A stretch of 64,000 nucleotides of DNA. Source: Isoetes taiwanensis (taxonomy: Eukaryota > Streptophyta > Lycopodiopsida > Isoetales > Isoetaceae). Positions 10,449 to 21,389 of the stretch are shown here, in pieces. The stretch covers positions 64,001 through 128,000 of the forward strand of contig JAJEKV010000544.1 in the NCBI GenBank assembly GCA_021234155.1, written 5' to 3'. The notes under the pieces are model-generated. The model saw nothing but the letters and a program-made list of their open reading frames with translations. It did not search any database and was not told the origin of the DNA. Made by a program: the position numbers and the translations under genes. Positions within the stretch are counted from its first letter, which is position 1. Every line of letters starts with the position of its first letter.

Positions 10449-12955
10449 TCACACACCGAGAGCTGTTGGATGGGCATATATCCCCTTTATACCGCGATCT
10501 AGACCGTACATAGCGATCCTCATTAATGGGGTATGCCTGTACAAGGTTTTGTACATTGTATATTGAGATTTGCAATATACTATAAGGTTTGAGGAAATGT
10601 ACTTAATGGTGTTGATTTTGTACATGTATTATATGATTTTAGGGGCTCTCGCTGCCCTACGTCACCCCCCGTGTGAATATGCACCCAAACCAAAGGGGGT
10701 TTCAGGGGGATTTTAATTTACATGTGTTAAATGCAATGGTTTGCGTTAATTAATATTAATGGTAGTTATGTGTTGTTTGTTATATCAAAAAAAATTTTGG
10801 GCCCTTCGGGCCCTAACTTTAAACCCCCAGGAATCAAGCACAGGCTAATCCAAAGAGCAATGCACATTCAGCCGCTTAAAAAAGGTATTGCATATAAACA
10901 AGCCGTTTTAAATTATAATGATATTATAAAAGAAATTTAGAAATGAGCATATAATTAGTAGTGAGCTTATTTGAATCCATTATGTGCGCCCATTTATATC
11001 TTTGCAAAGCGTAAGATTGCAACATAAATTACCACATGAATATATACTCCCAAATAGATTAAATCTTATTAACTACACTACCATAACAAGTATGCAAAGT
11101 AAACATTACCAACCATTTGAATATGAAGAACAAAAGGCGAGCAATGCAATAATTTCACCAGATTTTATATTGCATACTAAGTTGATAGGTGGCCTTGTAC
11201 CATGTTAGGGAAAGTCATTTGCATCACATAACTCAGGTATGAGATGCATAAAGATTTAGCAATAGATATGGAGGCAGCATTCCATCACATAATACGGATG
11301 CATAAAGATGTACAAATTGTTCAAAAGGTATGTTTGAAAGAAAAGCATGTGCTTTATCCAACCATATAGCTTTTGTATGAGAAGATCAATTATGCAATTC
11401 GCGGTGCAAAGACCTTTGGAATTATTCCATGCCCTTCCTACATGGTTATGAGATAGTAGCAGCCTTCATCCACCATTTTAGAATGGAAAAAAGCACCAAG
11501 AATACTGCGAAATGTGATCTCATCAAACAACATCCCTCTCGACAGCATTTTCTGAATTAATTCCAGCACTTTGCTGCCATGATATGCTGGGCAAACATCG
11601 CAATCATTGCTGTCCAAGAAACCAAGTCATGCTGGTGAATGAAGTAAACTCTGGCAAAGCTACAGTCGTGCATCTGGAATAAGAATATATGGTTAACAAT
11701 TGATGTAAATATGCACTTAGCTTTAAAAAATACGCAACTTACTCTGGGCAAGTGCTTGGATGCTATTAACACAACCATAACCTGCAGACCTGTCATAACA
11801 GTAGGTTCAAATAGGTTCGGATCCACAATACGCCCAGATCTGTGATCATCAAGAAACGAGAGATCAACTTCCAATCTAAATACATCAACTGATGTTTGCA
11901 CAACAACTTCTTTCAAGCACTTACCTAATATGGAGACTATGGATGTCATCCATGTGAACCTGCTCCTGATGCCGCAAAAAATCGCATCAAGATGGTAGAA
12001 ACAGAACACGCAAATTGGATCGTAGGCATGGTTAGACTTAGAACCTTAAAAATTTTATTGTTTTTGGCGGCGTGACTTTAAAGAGAACCTGCAAGGTGAG
12101 TTGCTTACCGTGAGTCCAAATATAAGAGAAACTTCATTTGAGACACCCGGCATTTGCCTTATAGGTTCCAAATACAGCGCAATAATCCCCAAAATCCAAG
12201 CTCTAAACCAGCCAAGACAACGCTTTGATCTCCGAGAGCGGTTGGAAGAACATGCAAAACACAGGCGGTGCAAAGATGGATATGACAAGAGAGTTTAAGC
12301 TTTTCGGTACCTCTGAAGAACTATGATCACTCATCTCGGATACAACAGTTCTGATCCATACAAGGCTGACCAAAATGTGACGATGAACAAATTTCGCCTT
12401 TATTACGTCTTTGAAATTTTCAAAGCAAGAAGCTGGTGATAGTGGCCGGTGAAAGGGTCCGACGAGGCATTGGCGGGGACTTCAATTTACGTGATGCTTT
12501 GAATAGATTCTTGCACCCTGTAGAATGATTTCAGAACTAAAAAGGAAAAGGTTTTCTAGAATAAAACGGGGGTTATAGGAGAGACATGCAAGATGAACTC
12601 CACAGAGAAAAAATTCTGGAAACTCCAGAACCTACTAGGCCCATCGTTGCACAAAAAATCTTGAGATGTGGCTCCTTTGGCTTTGCCTTCCCGAGCCCTG
12701 AAAGAAGAAAATGTCGAAACAAACTCAAAATAACCCTAAAATACCTTTTGTTCGATGCACGCATGTTTGATTTGTGGATATGGAGAGAAATCATAGGTAT
12801 GACCATTGAAAAATGCCACTAAATTTGGAGTGAGCGTATGTGCACTCTAGATGTACCGATTAGTACGTCTCATGGAATACTATCATCAAATCATATAAAA
12901 ACCTTAGGAAAAAAAGTACAAAAATACAAAAACAACCCCCTGTTATAATGCTAGA
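10449..12955. mobile_element. 2.5-kb insertion splitting RNase H, class unknown
   Basis: The RNase H frame stops after GNAIGAV at 10448 and resumes at about 12955 with the expected next residues (MQDGHPLAYVSR). The intervening sequence is therefore a later insertion. Flanks are GTATT on the left and ATATT on the right, a possible degenerate 5-base duplication. I found no TIRs, LTRs or clear Helitron ends. Contents are a GC-rich segment (10640-10830) with a GGGCCC...GGGCCC inverted repeat, a PPR gene fragment (11415-11690, minus), and other minus-strand open segments (about 11700-12290 and 12573-12806) that I cannot identify. Confidence 0.7.
11415..11690 (-). pseudogene. PPR (PLS-type) gene fragment
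   Basis: Minus-strand frames read HDLVSWTAMIAMFAQH and then, after a one-base shift, KMLSRGMLFDEITFRSILGA, followed by SKMVDEGCYYLITM and EGHGIIP. These are the hallmark stretches of consecutive pentatricopeptide repeats in plant PLS/DYW proteins ('DVVSWTAMIAGYAQHG', 'P(D/N)EITFVSVLSACSHAGLVDEG', 'HGI.P'). Such proteins bind organellar RNA and direct editing or processing. A stop sits before EGHGIIP and the frame shifts, so this is a dead fragment of about two repeats. It lies inside the insertion in the gypsy element, so it was probably carried there by a transposon. Confidence 0.75.
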
Positions 12956-12957
12956 TA

Positions 12958-13482
12958 TTGATGCAAGATGGACATCCATTAGCTTATGTCAGCCGAATGC
13001 TTAAACCATTAGAACAAAAGTATAGCACTTATGAAAAGGAATTGATTGCCTTAGTTCATGCACTTAAGAAGTGGAGGCATTATCTTATGGGATCTAAGTT
13101 TGTAGCTCGCTTTGATCAGCAAAGTTTGAAACATATACAAACGCAGGATATTATTAATGCGCGGCAATTAAAGCTCATTGACACTATAAAGGATTTTGAA
13201 GGGATGCAGCTTGAATATAAGCCTGGGAAGGAGAACCAGGTTGCAGATGCATTAAGTCGGATAAGTATTCAAGCTATATCTATAGCAGAATTTGTTGACT
13301 TGGAACCTATGAAAAAAGAATATGTGAGAGATCCCTCCTTTGCTACTCCATATGCACAGGTACAAAAGGATGGAAGAGATCCTTTTGTGAGTATAGAATT
13401 CATAATGGGTTATTACTCTAATCGAAATCGTACTTGTGTTACACAAGCATCTGAGGTTGAAGGTTATCTGGGAGTGTCATGA
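12958..13482 (+). pseudogene. gypsy RNase H C-part to integrase linker
   Basis: The frame continues RNase H after the insertion. HPLAYVSRMLKPLEQKYSTY and EKELIALVHALKKWRHYLMG are typical, with the catalytic Glu in YEKEL. DQQSLK replaces the usual TDHQSLK, losing the His. GKENQVADALSR closes the domain. Residues after that belong to the linker. The start drawn here is only the first ATG after the insertion, not a true initiation codon. Confidence 0.85.
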
Positions 13483-13484
13483 AG

Positions 13485-14119
13485 CTCCATATTCTGGTCA
13501 TAGATGAATTCAAGCTACTTTGGCAACCGTTAAAAGACGTTTCTTTTGGCCAAAGCTTGAAAGAGATGTAAGAAAATATGTCGAAGCATGTCTTATTTGT
13601 CAACAAGTAAAAGCTTCTACCGGTAAGCCTGCTGGATTAGTACAGCCTTTGCCTATTCCTGAGAAACCATGGAAGCATATTACTATGGATTTTATTCAAG
13701 GGTTACCGAAGACTATCCACAAGAATGATCAAATTTGGACAGTAGTAGACAGGTTGTCTAAACAGGCTCATTTTATTCCTTGTAAATCTAGCATGACTGC
13801 TCCGCAAGCAAGCAAGATTTTCTTAAAGGAAATATTTAAGGTCCATGGGATGCCAGATGCAATCATAACAGATAGGGATCCCCTATTCTGTAGCAAATTT
13901 TGGGGTGGACTTATGAAAAACTTAGGCACGACTTTAAAGTTTTCCACTGCATATCATCCCCAAACGGATGGTCAGTCTGAGGTTGTTAATCGAGTTATTG
14001 AAGATATGTTGAGATCTTATGTTGCTGAAAGGAAAAGCCAGTGGGAAGAATATCTTTATCTATTGAGTTTGCTTATAATAACACGGTACATTTTCGGTTA
14101 CCCAAAGAACTCCTTTTGA
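13485..14119 (+). pseudogene. gypsy integrase
   Basis: A zinc-binding H2C2 region is present: HEAPYSGH, with a stop just after it, then WPKLERDVRKYVEACLICQQ. The DDE core follows. MDFIQGLP carries the first Asp, IITDRDPLFCSKFW the second, and TAYHPQTDGQSEVVNR the Glu. The catalytic triad is visible. The frame is lost after about 14119 and continues in other frames. The enzyme inserts element DNA into chromosomes. This copy is broken at both ends. Confidence 0.9.
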
Positions 14120-14379
14120 AGTAGTATATAGATATTCTTTGGAATCTCCAATTCTTGAAACTAGGTGGAGAAGTACACGCTTCGATGAAGCCACTCTGGA
14201 CTTCGCGGATATCTTTGAGAGGTAAAGGCGAATCGAGAAAAAAAAAGTCAGGAATTGATGGCTTCCAAACTTGCAAAAAACGAAAAAGGGTTGTTTACAA
14301 AAAAAAGATCAATGGGTTTGGATTCATCTTCCAAAGAAAGCGTCTACTAAGATGGGTATCGGTATGTAAAAGCGGCCCC

Positions 14380-14761
14380 TAAGTATTATGGTCCATTCCA
14401 AATTGATGACAAAGTCGGTGAGAATGCTTATCGATTTTACATTTATATGGGAAATGGACTAACTTGCACCCAGTTTTTAATGTGAGAATTCTAAAACCCT
14501 ATAAGGGAAGTGAAATTTCTCACGAGATTTTTGCAGAGAATGGAGCAATCGGAACCTCCCAACATCAAGGATGATGAAGAGGTGCTGGAACCGGAGAAAA
14601 TATTGACACACCAAGATAAGGAGACTAGAAGTTCCTCTTATCGAAGGTATCCCGTGAAATTTAAATTTCATCCGTCCACCGATGCGGTATGGTATTCTAG
14701 GATTCAATTGAAAGAATACAATTCTTTGCTGAAAGATTACGAAAGAACTTTGCAAGAGTAG
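14380..14761 (+). pseudogene. gypsy integrase C-terminus and chromodomain-like tail
   Basis: YYGPFQIDDKVGENAYRF corresponds to the GPY/F module ('KYYGPFEI..KIG.VAYRL'). After a frameshift, a segment at 14510-14761 reads EPEKILTHQDKETRSSSYRR and YPVKFKFHPSTDAVW. This resembles the chromodomain core (a start like 'xILxHR', then 'LVKWKGYPxxDATWE'), which marks chromoviruses and guides insertion into heterochromatin. It ends at a TAG at 14759-14761. Confidence 0.72.
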
Positions 14762-15138
14762 TAAGCAAAGTTCCCAAACTTTAAAACTTAATATTTGGAA
14801 TTCCCTATTACTATAATTGCAATTGCTCTATTTAAAATTTAAGTTTAGCTATGCATAGTATTATTAAATTCTTTACTAACGATTGTAAAGAAGTTAAGAC
14901 CTCTAACTGAATTGAGGTCACCCCTAACGGAAAAGGGAACGAAAATCCTCTAAAGGAATTGAGGTAAGGAAACGAAAATCCTCTAAAGGAATTGAGGTCA
15001 TTTCTAACTGAATTGAAATGAGAAATCCGTAACTTCTAACAGAACTGAAGTTACCGAATTAAATATCCTTAGACGAATAAGGATAGACAATTTTTCCTCG
15101 AGGTTAACACGGATGTTTAACCTCGGGAAGGGAAGGAT
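14762..15138 (+). other. gypsy 3' untranslated region with hairpin repeats and polypurine tract
   Basis: At about 14900-15060 a unit like CCTCTAAAGGAATTGAGG recurs with variants. Each unit is itself a short inverted repeat (CCTC...GAGG). GGGAAGGGAAGGAT at 15125-15138 directly abuts the 3' LTR and is the likely polypurine primer for plus-strand DNA synthesis. Confidence 0.7.
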
Positions 15139-15834
15139 TGTTACGGCTTAAAGCCGGCTCGGGGGAGTGGCTCATGCACAACCAACGGGAGTTAATACTC
15201 TGGAGGCTAGTAAATATTAGTTAAGGTAGTTTATCCATTAAGGAATGACATATTAGTAAATATTAGTTAAGGTAGTTTATCCATTAAGGAATGACATATA
15301 GGTCTAGATAGAAAATATTGATACCTTAGGAAATGAATCAATAGTTAAACATTTAGATTTTTAAAAAAGGCTGGCTGATAATGGGTCGTGGACCCTTCAG
15401 TCGAACCTGCGCTAAAACTCGATCAGGATCTTAGGAAACCTCCCGGATTCACAGAAAAAGGGACGAATTGGTCCTGCCGTTGCATGATTACCAGATATTA
15501 TTAGCCGAAACCCAATCATTCAAGATCTTTAGCCTTTTTGAAAGATATTTAGGATCAGAAAAGGGAATCCGGAATTAGTTCATTTCAGCCTTTAAAAGCA
15601 ACCGTTCTTCCTTAGTTTGTGTCAGAATCCGACTGAGTTTCTGAGCAGAAGAGCTAATCTGTAGTAGCCATTGCCGAACTAAATAGCTTTCAGTGCTTGA
15701 ACACCTTTGTTTTGCCTGTTTGTGGAGTAAGATAACGATTTCTTGCTCAAGAGATTGAGCCCGGTTGGGAGGATCACATCTTTCCTAAAGATTGGAGTGT
15801 AGAAATATTATTTTGTGTTGTTTGGAGTTGTTTT

Positions 15835-15836
<2 letters not shown>
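15139..15836 (+). repeat. 3' LTR of the gypsy element, end truncated
   Basis: It starts TGTTACGGCTTAAAGC and follows the 5' LTR closely, but stops at GTTGTTTTAG. The terminal 17-18 bp (ending TTGTATCA in the 5' copy) are replaced by the (GA)n tract belonging to the neighbouring LINE. Small differences from the 5' LTR include a short insertion in GGCTGGCTGATAATGGG. Confidence 0.88.
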
Positions 15837-15865
<29 letters not shown>

Positions 15866-16054
15866 AAGATAATGTTTTATTAACGTCTGTGAGAGCATCA
15901 GGTCTAGAAGACGAACATCAATACACGTACAGTTTTTAAACATCTAATGATCCTTTTCAAAGGTATCATTAGTCTATATCTCCCTCTTTCTCATAACTAT
16001 CCAATAGACTGTTATAACTCTTTATAGACATCTCTCTCACTTTCATGACATCTG

Positions 16055-19000
16055 TTAAAAAATATCCAACTGGCCGCAGTGGCATGTCAAAGAACGCCCA
16101 TAGGGGCACCCAGAAGATATCATATGTCTATGCCTCGATTGCGATATCTTTGGACAATGGAATAACAAGTGCATCTCATCCTCGATCACATCCTCCCCAC
16201 AAACCTTGCATGTGCGCTTATATCTCGGGGAAGACCCCCCCCGCCCCACTTCCACCCCTAAGTGATGGGAGCTAAAGCGCTTGATCTAGAGACAAGATGT
16301 TGTTTGAGCGGGAAAGCCCACCAGCCAAGTGTGAGGCCTCCTTCAAGTGGGTTAATCATTTCTTTGTAAAAACCATCTTGGTTCGAGATTCCTCCGGCCT
16401 TTATCACGTGCTTTCTTGTAAATATAGTCATTTAATTTGTCGGCTTCATCTGGTATCTCCTCTAACGTCATGTCCCATCGTCTCAACCATGTAACCACAT
16501 TTGCAAACCACCCTTTTAGGCTACTATGAATCATAGCCTTTCTAGGCAGCCTATCATAATCCATATCCTGAATTTTTCTAACATATTTAATGGTCTGCAG
16601 TAATGCTTCAATTTCCAATTCATACAGCCCTGCTTCAGCAAGCATCATCTGGTATGGTGTTTGCATTTTAACTCCAACTACGCTAGCGTAAATTTTTTTG
16701 GATCTTCTCTACTCTAGTCCACATATCTAGAGATAATCCTGGCCCCATACTTCGCATCCGTATAAAATAACAGAACGCACCAAGGAGTTATAAAGCATCT
16801 TTTTAAGATGCCAGTCAATAATCCCTTTTTTATTGCATACTCTTTGCATTGAGTAAAAGGCCTTAATCCCAGCATCTGTTCTCTGCTCAACTGCACTATT
16901 CCAGCTATAATTGTGTTTCACAACCAGCCCCAAGTATTTATATGTGTCTGTAATGTCTACCTCTTGCCCTTTGTAATAGAAATGAAAATCATGTACTTTT
17001 ATCCCAAATATAAGGATTTTCGTTTTCCCTAAATTCACCTTCATCTCTGTTCTATCACAAAAATCAGCCAAAGCATTTAAGTGTTTTTGCATACCTTTCT
17101 GACTCCTGGCAAAGATCACAATATCGTCAGCATACAACAGCAGCATTAGTATATATCCAGCGATTGTGGTTCCTTCTCCTCCATACTCATGCAACCACCT
17201 TTCAAATTGGTCAATATATATGCCAAAGAGAGTAGGTGACAAAGGACACCCCTGCTTTACCCCTATATTGCAGATAATTTCCTCTTGACATTGCTGGTTC
17301 AATGGGAAGGACAATCCAACAACCACCTTTTCATATAATACAGCGACCGCATTTTTGAGCCCATGAGGAACACCAATAGTTTCCATATAATCCCATATAT
17401 TCTTCCTGCGTAACATGTCAAAAGTTTTGGTCAAATCTACAAAACATGCAAAGAGTGGTTTTTTGGTCTTTTTTATAGAATCTGTGACTGCTCTGAAAGT
17501 AACCAGGTGGTCTATTGTAGACATTTTACGTCGAAAGCCTGCTTGCCCTGTTGCTCTAACATTATTCTCTTCTGCCCATGTACTCATCCTATTTTCCAAT
17601 ATTGTAGCAAAAAGTTTGGAGAATAGACTCTTACCATCACCATCCTATAATTATTTGGATCTGCTACGTCTCCTGCTTTATGAATTGGCACCACTCGATT
17701 GTATTGCCAAGTAGATGGGAAGCCGCTTACCAATGCCTTGTTCATGACTCTTGTGATTATCTTTGCCACACCTGGTCCTGCCCATTTGATCATTTCTGCC
17801 ACAAGGCCAAGAGTATCTGCCGCCTTTCCACATGCTAGCTTTTTAATACCAATTTCCACTTCTTCTTCAGAGAACACTAGTATTTTGCCATTTACCTGCA
17901 TGGCATCCTTCAACCCCTCAATGTGATAAAGCTTCCTTACCTGTTTTATCAACTTGTCTACATCTAATGCACTTACCATTTGTTTTCTTCTTTTTAGCTT
18001 ACCCCAGAACCTTTTAGGGTCCTCAATCAATTCTTTTACAAAGTGTTCCTGCTTCTGCTTCAAATATGCTCGTTTTTTCCGTCTGACCAGCTTTCTATAC
18101 TCTTCTCTTACTCTAGGCTTGCATGTATCATTAGCCCGCTTATACTCCATTCTTTTATCCTTACATTCTTTATCATGCCATCCATTGCATGGTAACCCTT
18201 TTGCTCTCCTTTGCGACAAGAAGCAATCGCTAGCAACATCAATAAACATTGATGTAAGCTTGGCATCAAGACCGACCAAATCAGTTGGCCATGATATTTC
18301 TTTTATGCGCTCTTCACATGCTATTTTATACTCCTTTTTTCTTGCTGCATTCATGTATATGCCTTTACTAAACACATGTTCCTGTAAAGGCGTTTCTTGA
18401 TTTCGTAGCTCTATTTCCATCACAATGGGATAATGATCCGAAGTGGGAATAGAGTCATTCACATAAAAATTAGATATGCTATCCAAAATATTTGTACCTG
18501 CTAATGCTAGATCCACTACACTCGCACCTATCCCTGTAGCTCCCTTAGATGTACATTTTCCAGAACATGGGAATCTCTTTATACCATTTAGCACTATCAA
18601 ATCTAGTCCACTACACATATTCAATAAGTGCATACCTTGTGGTTGTACATCAACATTGCGATCTTGAGTGACCCTCGCCCATCCATTTGCTTGCATAACT
18701 TTTTCGTCTAAAGGCTCCATCCAAATAGAATCTCCATCGTCGGCAGGTACATATGCTTGTCTATGTGCTATTCTGCTATTGAAATCTATTATGTCCCCAT
18801 GTTTTCCTAGCTCCAAAGCATCTTTTTCTAAGTGATGGAACGGATCATCCTTATCCATGTCTCCTGTCTTATAGAGAGGTGAATCTCTAGGCGGATAGTA
18901 GCAAAATGACCACTTTCCCATAACGCCCCATAGTTTCCAGCCAAATATGTTGTTTAGATGTGTCTTTCTTAACCACTGTAAACATGTTTTCCAGCCCATT

Positions 19001-19204
19001 TCGTGCATATACTGTTATGCCTCCTATTCCCTTTCTTCTCCAACCCTTATTGTGCCAAACAGAATGTAATAAACTAAAATGCTCTATGTCAGGTAGTCCA
19101 TGTTCTTTATGCTCATGCGTTTCTACCATGAAAAATAAATCCCAAGGTTTGAGAATATCTCCAAGTAAGGCGACCTCATCTACCTTACCATTGATATTCC
19201 ACAT
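16055..19204 (-). pseudogene. LINE ORF2 (endonuclease-reverse transcriptase), frameshifted
   Basis: Open segments at 18887-19204, 17584-19008, 16727-17599, 16352-16666 and 16055-16255 follow in order but in different frames. The endonuclease starts MWNINGKVDEVALLGDIL and has DFNSR and SDHYPIVMEIE catalytic blocks. The polymerase has FACFVDLTKTFD (motif A), GVKQGCPLSPTLFG (motif B) and LLYADDIVIF (motif C, YADD intact), then LNLGKTK-like and KYLGLVV blocks. The final segment has CKVCGEDVIEDEMHLLFHCP, the zf-RVT zinc-binding motif. At least four frameshifts make it inactive. Confidence 0.88.
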
Positions 19205-19228
19205 ACATGCCCTGATGGTCTTTCTTTC

Positions 19229-20480
19229 CTATTCTGTGATGATGGCCTTGCCATTCCTCCAAACTACTTTCTTGCCCTCTTGTCTTGCTTCTTTTATTTT
19301 TTGAATCTCCTCTTTCCGTTGTACTAGCTGACTCTGCGTTAAATCATCGTTAAGCCATATGTTTTGCCCTTTCAAAAGAGTGCGTTTCTGCATCACTCTT
19401 ATCTTTGCTTCTTCACTTATAAACTTGACAATGACATTGCGGGTTCGTCCATCCCATTTACCCACTCTGTAAGCCGTTATGATCCCATCTCTAGGGACCT
19501 GCAGCTTTTGTGAGAGCATCTCCTGCACCTCTTCTTTGGTATTCTCCTCTTCCTTCTCTGGCAGTCCTGAAATCCTGATGTTCAATGCTCTTTTCTGTTG
19601 TTCTTGCTTTTCAACAATGTCATTCATTCTACTGTCTAATTTCTGTAGAACCTCAGTCAATGTTTCTTTGCTTTTCTCAATCTCCATGTAATCACTAACA
19701 ACAGGTTTGTCTGATATGCTTGCTACTTGCTGCCTTAATTCAGAATTCTCATTCTTTAACAGGTGCAGGGATTCGTTCATACCTTGGAGAAGTTTTAACA
19801 TTTGAATCTGTTGTGCAGCTGCTTCCCTTCTTGCTTGTTCTGCCTCCTTCCTAGATTGTTCCATGGAGTCCAATATTTTCATCATAACTGTGAGTAATTG
19901 ACCCATAACCATTTCCCCTGTGATACCTCCAAACAGATTGGGATATCTTTGGAAGCATTCATTCCTATTGCGAAAATTTGGAATACGTGTTCTTTGCCCT
20001 TTTTGCATCCATTTTACATCCCCAAACATGGCGAAATTGGTGGAGAGCTCGATTCTTTTTCTTTTCAAACCCATCTTGAGATGATCCGTTTGTCGATTCG
20101 TGCGATTCCCCCGCCTCGATTCATCCGGGTCCCCCATCGATGTGTTTGCTCTCCTATTTTTATGTTTTGTTTTTTTGCGGGGACTCGTGAGATGCCTCTG
20201 CCATACTTGTTGCTGCAGAAGATTTCGTGGCCTCCCCTGTCTCTGCAGAAGATTTCGTGGCCTCCCCTGTCTTTTCCGGCCCATTACTTGTTACTGCAGA
20301 AGACTTCGTGGCCCCTCCTGCCTTTTCTGGCCCATTCCCCTTTGCCTCGATCACAGTCCCATCCTTTTTTGCAGACCCATTATTTTTTAGTATTGAAGAG
20401 TCCGGTCTAGTCTTGCCCCCTCCTGTCTCGATCACAGATCCTTCACCTTTCTTTGCCCTAGTTCTCTGCCCCTGCGCCAT
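19229..20480 (-). pseudogene. LINE ORF1 (coiled-coil RNA-binding protein), frameshifted
   Basis: The ATG at 20480 starts a Lys/Gly/Ser/Ala-rich N-terminus containing 27-nt repeats (GEATKSSAETGEATKSSA). A frameshift near 20165-20280 is needed to enter the longer frame ending at 19229. That frame has a heptad-like coiled coil (MEQSRKEAEQARREAAAQQI to about QKLDSRMNDIVEKQEQQKRA). An RRM-like core follows (ALNIRISGLPEKEEENTKEE, then RTRNVIVKFISEEAKIRVMQ), the layout of L1-type ORF1 RNA chaperones that coat element RNA. The tail ends KVVWRNGKAIITE and a stop. Confidence 0.75.
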
Positions 20481-20483
20481 CGC

Positions 20484-20718
20484 CCCAGAGAGAGAGAGAG
20501 AGAGATAGATAGTAGTTTTAACGTCACACCACTAGGCAGCATCCAACTGGACATGTGACCACACACCACACTACATTGCTCGGTTGGGCCCTGCCCCCAA
20601 CCACCTTACATTGCGTCTGTTGGAATTTGACCAACAGTACCGAGTGCGATTTTAGGCGGTCTCGAACTCGAGACCGCATTGCTAAGGAACTAGTGTGTTA
20701 CCACTAGACCAGACGCCC
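20484..20718 (-). mobile_element. tRNA-derived SINE
   Basis: On the minus strand the head reads GGGCGTCTGGTCTAGTGGTA, containing a pol III A-box-like TGGTCTAGTGG. About 35 bases later comes GGTCTCGAGTTCGAGACC, a good B box (GAGTTCGAGACC). No matching acceptor stem follows, so it is not a functional tRNA. A body of about 140 bp ends in GACGTTAAAACTACTATC and a TATC/(CT)n tail. The tail resembles the 3' end of the adjacent LINE, which suggests that LINE mobilised it. The LINE starts directly after the CT tract. Confidence 0.68.
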
Positions 20719-21389
20719 AAAGTATAATATTTAAACAAATGGGGCCTCAAAATGAGCTCAAATTGGGCACCAGGATGGCTGAATAGGTCGCCCAGTTTGA
20801 GGGGCTCTAGGGTGGCAGAATAGCTCTCTGACATATTCCTGCATTCAGACTCCCTTTTTTGGCATTCTATAGCTCATTGGAAAGTCTATTTAGAGGCCTT
20901 ATGAAGGGCTCTATGCAAGCAAGTGTTCTCTGTTGGTGGGAGACATGCATGCCCGTAAACAAGGTAATAGAAAAGCATGGGACATGCATGCCCAAACGGG
21001 TCATGCAAAAAAGCAAGGGAGCAGCATTTGATACAGAGTATATAGAAAGGACAAACTATACAAAAAAAAGGCAACAAAGAAGTGAGATGCGCTAACCTTT
21101 TCACACCCTTGGACATGCAAACGCGCTTCAAAAAGTCTTCTAAAGGATGGGTGCCTTCCTGGAGGAGGACGCCCAATGGAGGAGGAAGAAATCAACAACC
21201 TTGAATCTCTCAAATGATGCTCTAATATTTGAAACGCACAAAGAAAAAGGTTACATGCAGAATGGACATATGGCATCATAATGAGAGATCTTGGCTGTAT
21301 TTGATGGACCCATAATGCGTCACAAAATAAACCCCCCTTTTTAATTTGAACATGGTTGAGCTTGAGCAAGACAGATGTGGCAGAGGTGC
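20719..21389. other. Intergenic, nothing recognised
   Basis: No gene motif seen. It contains duplicated GGACATGCATGCCC / GAGACATGCATGCCC words (about 20940-20995). Confidence 0.45.

Larger units (their letters stand above)
6867..15836 (+). mobile_element. Degraded Ty3/gypsy chromovirus-type LTR retrotransposon
   Basis: Two LTRs enclose gag, protease, reverse transcriptase, RNase H, integrase and a chromodomain-like tail. This order, with integrase after RNase H, is that of Ty3/gypsy. A primer-binding site follows the 5' LTR and a purine tract precedes the 3' LTR. The body is broken by many frameshifts and stops. RNase H is split by an insertion of about 2.5 kb (10449-12955), and the last 18 bp of the 3' LTR are missing at the LINE junction. 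The element cannot encode its own proteins. LTR divergence is modest (point changes plus small indels), so the copy is not extremely old. Confidence 0.9.
15837..20482 (-). mobile_element. Non-L1-type LINE, nearly full length, decayed
   Basis: A minus-strand non-LTR retrotransposon of about 4.6 kb. It has an ORF1 with coiled coil, an ORF2 with apurinic-type endonuclease, reverse transcriptase and C-terminal zinc-binding motif, and a 3' end finishing in a (TATCTT/CT)n microsatellite rather than poly(A). The motif set (VKQGCPLSPTLFGIYIDQFE, LLLYADDIVIFARS) looks more like the CR1/L2/Jockey assemblage than plant L1, but I cannot assign a clade by eye. Both ends abut (CT)n/(GA)n tracts, so insertion into, or duplication of, that microsatellite is likely. 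The ORFs contain several frameshifts. Confidence 0.85.

Noticed and set aside
10795-10820. GGGCCC...GGGCCC inverted repeat as a terminator or Helitron hairpin
   Set aside because: No T-run or CTRR follows. Isolated short palindrome inside an insertion.
11557-12009. Whole 150-codon ORF as one PPR protein
   Set aside because: Only its C-terminal part (and the next frame) has PPR motifs. The N-terminal 100 residues are not PPR-like and could not be identified.
10449-12955. Insertion in gypsy as a Helitron (TC...CTAG)
   Set aside because: TC at the left and CTAG near the right can be found, but there is no hairpin before CTAG, the flanks do not fit A/T insertion cleanly, and CTAG is 3 bases short of the junction.
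20640-20720. Possible functional tRNA gene on the minus strand
   Set aside because: A and B boxes are good, but there is no 3' acceptor strand to pair with the 5' end. It continues into a SINE body and tail.
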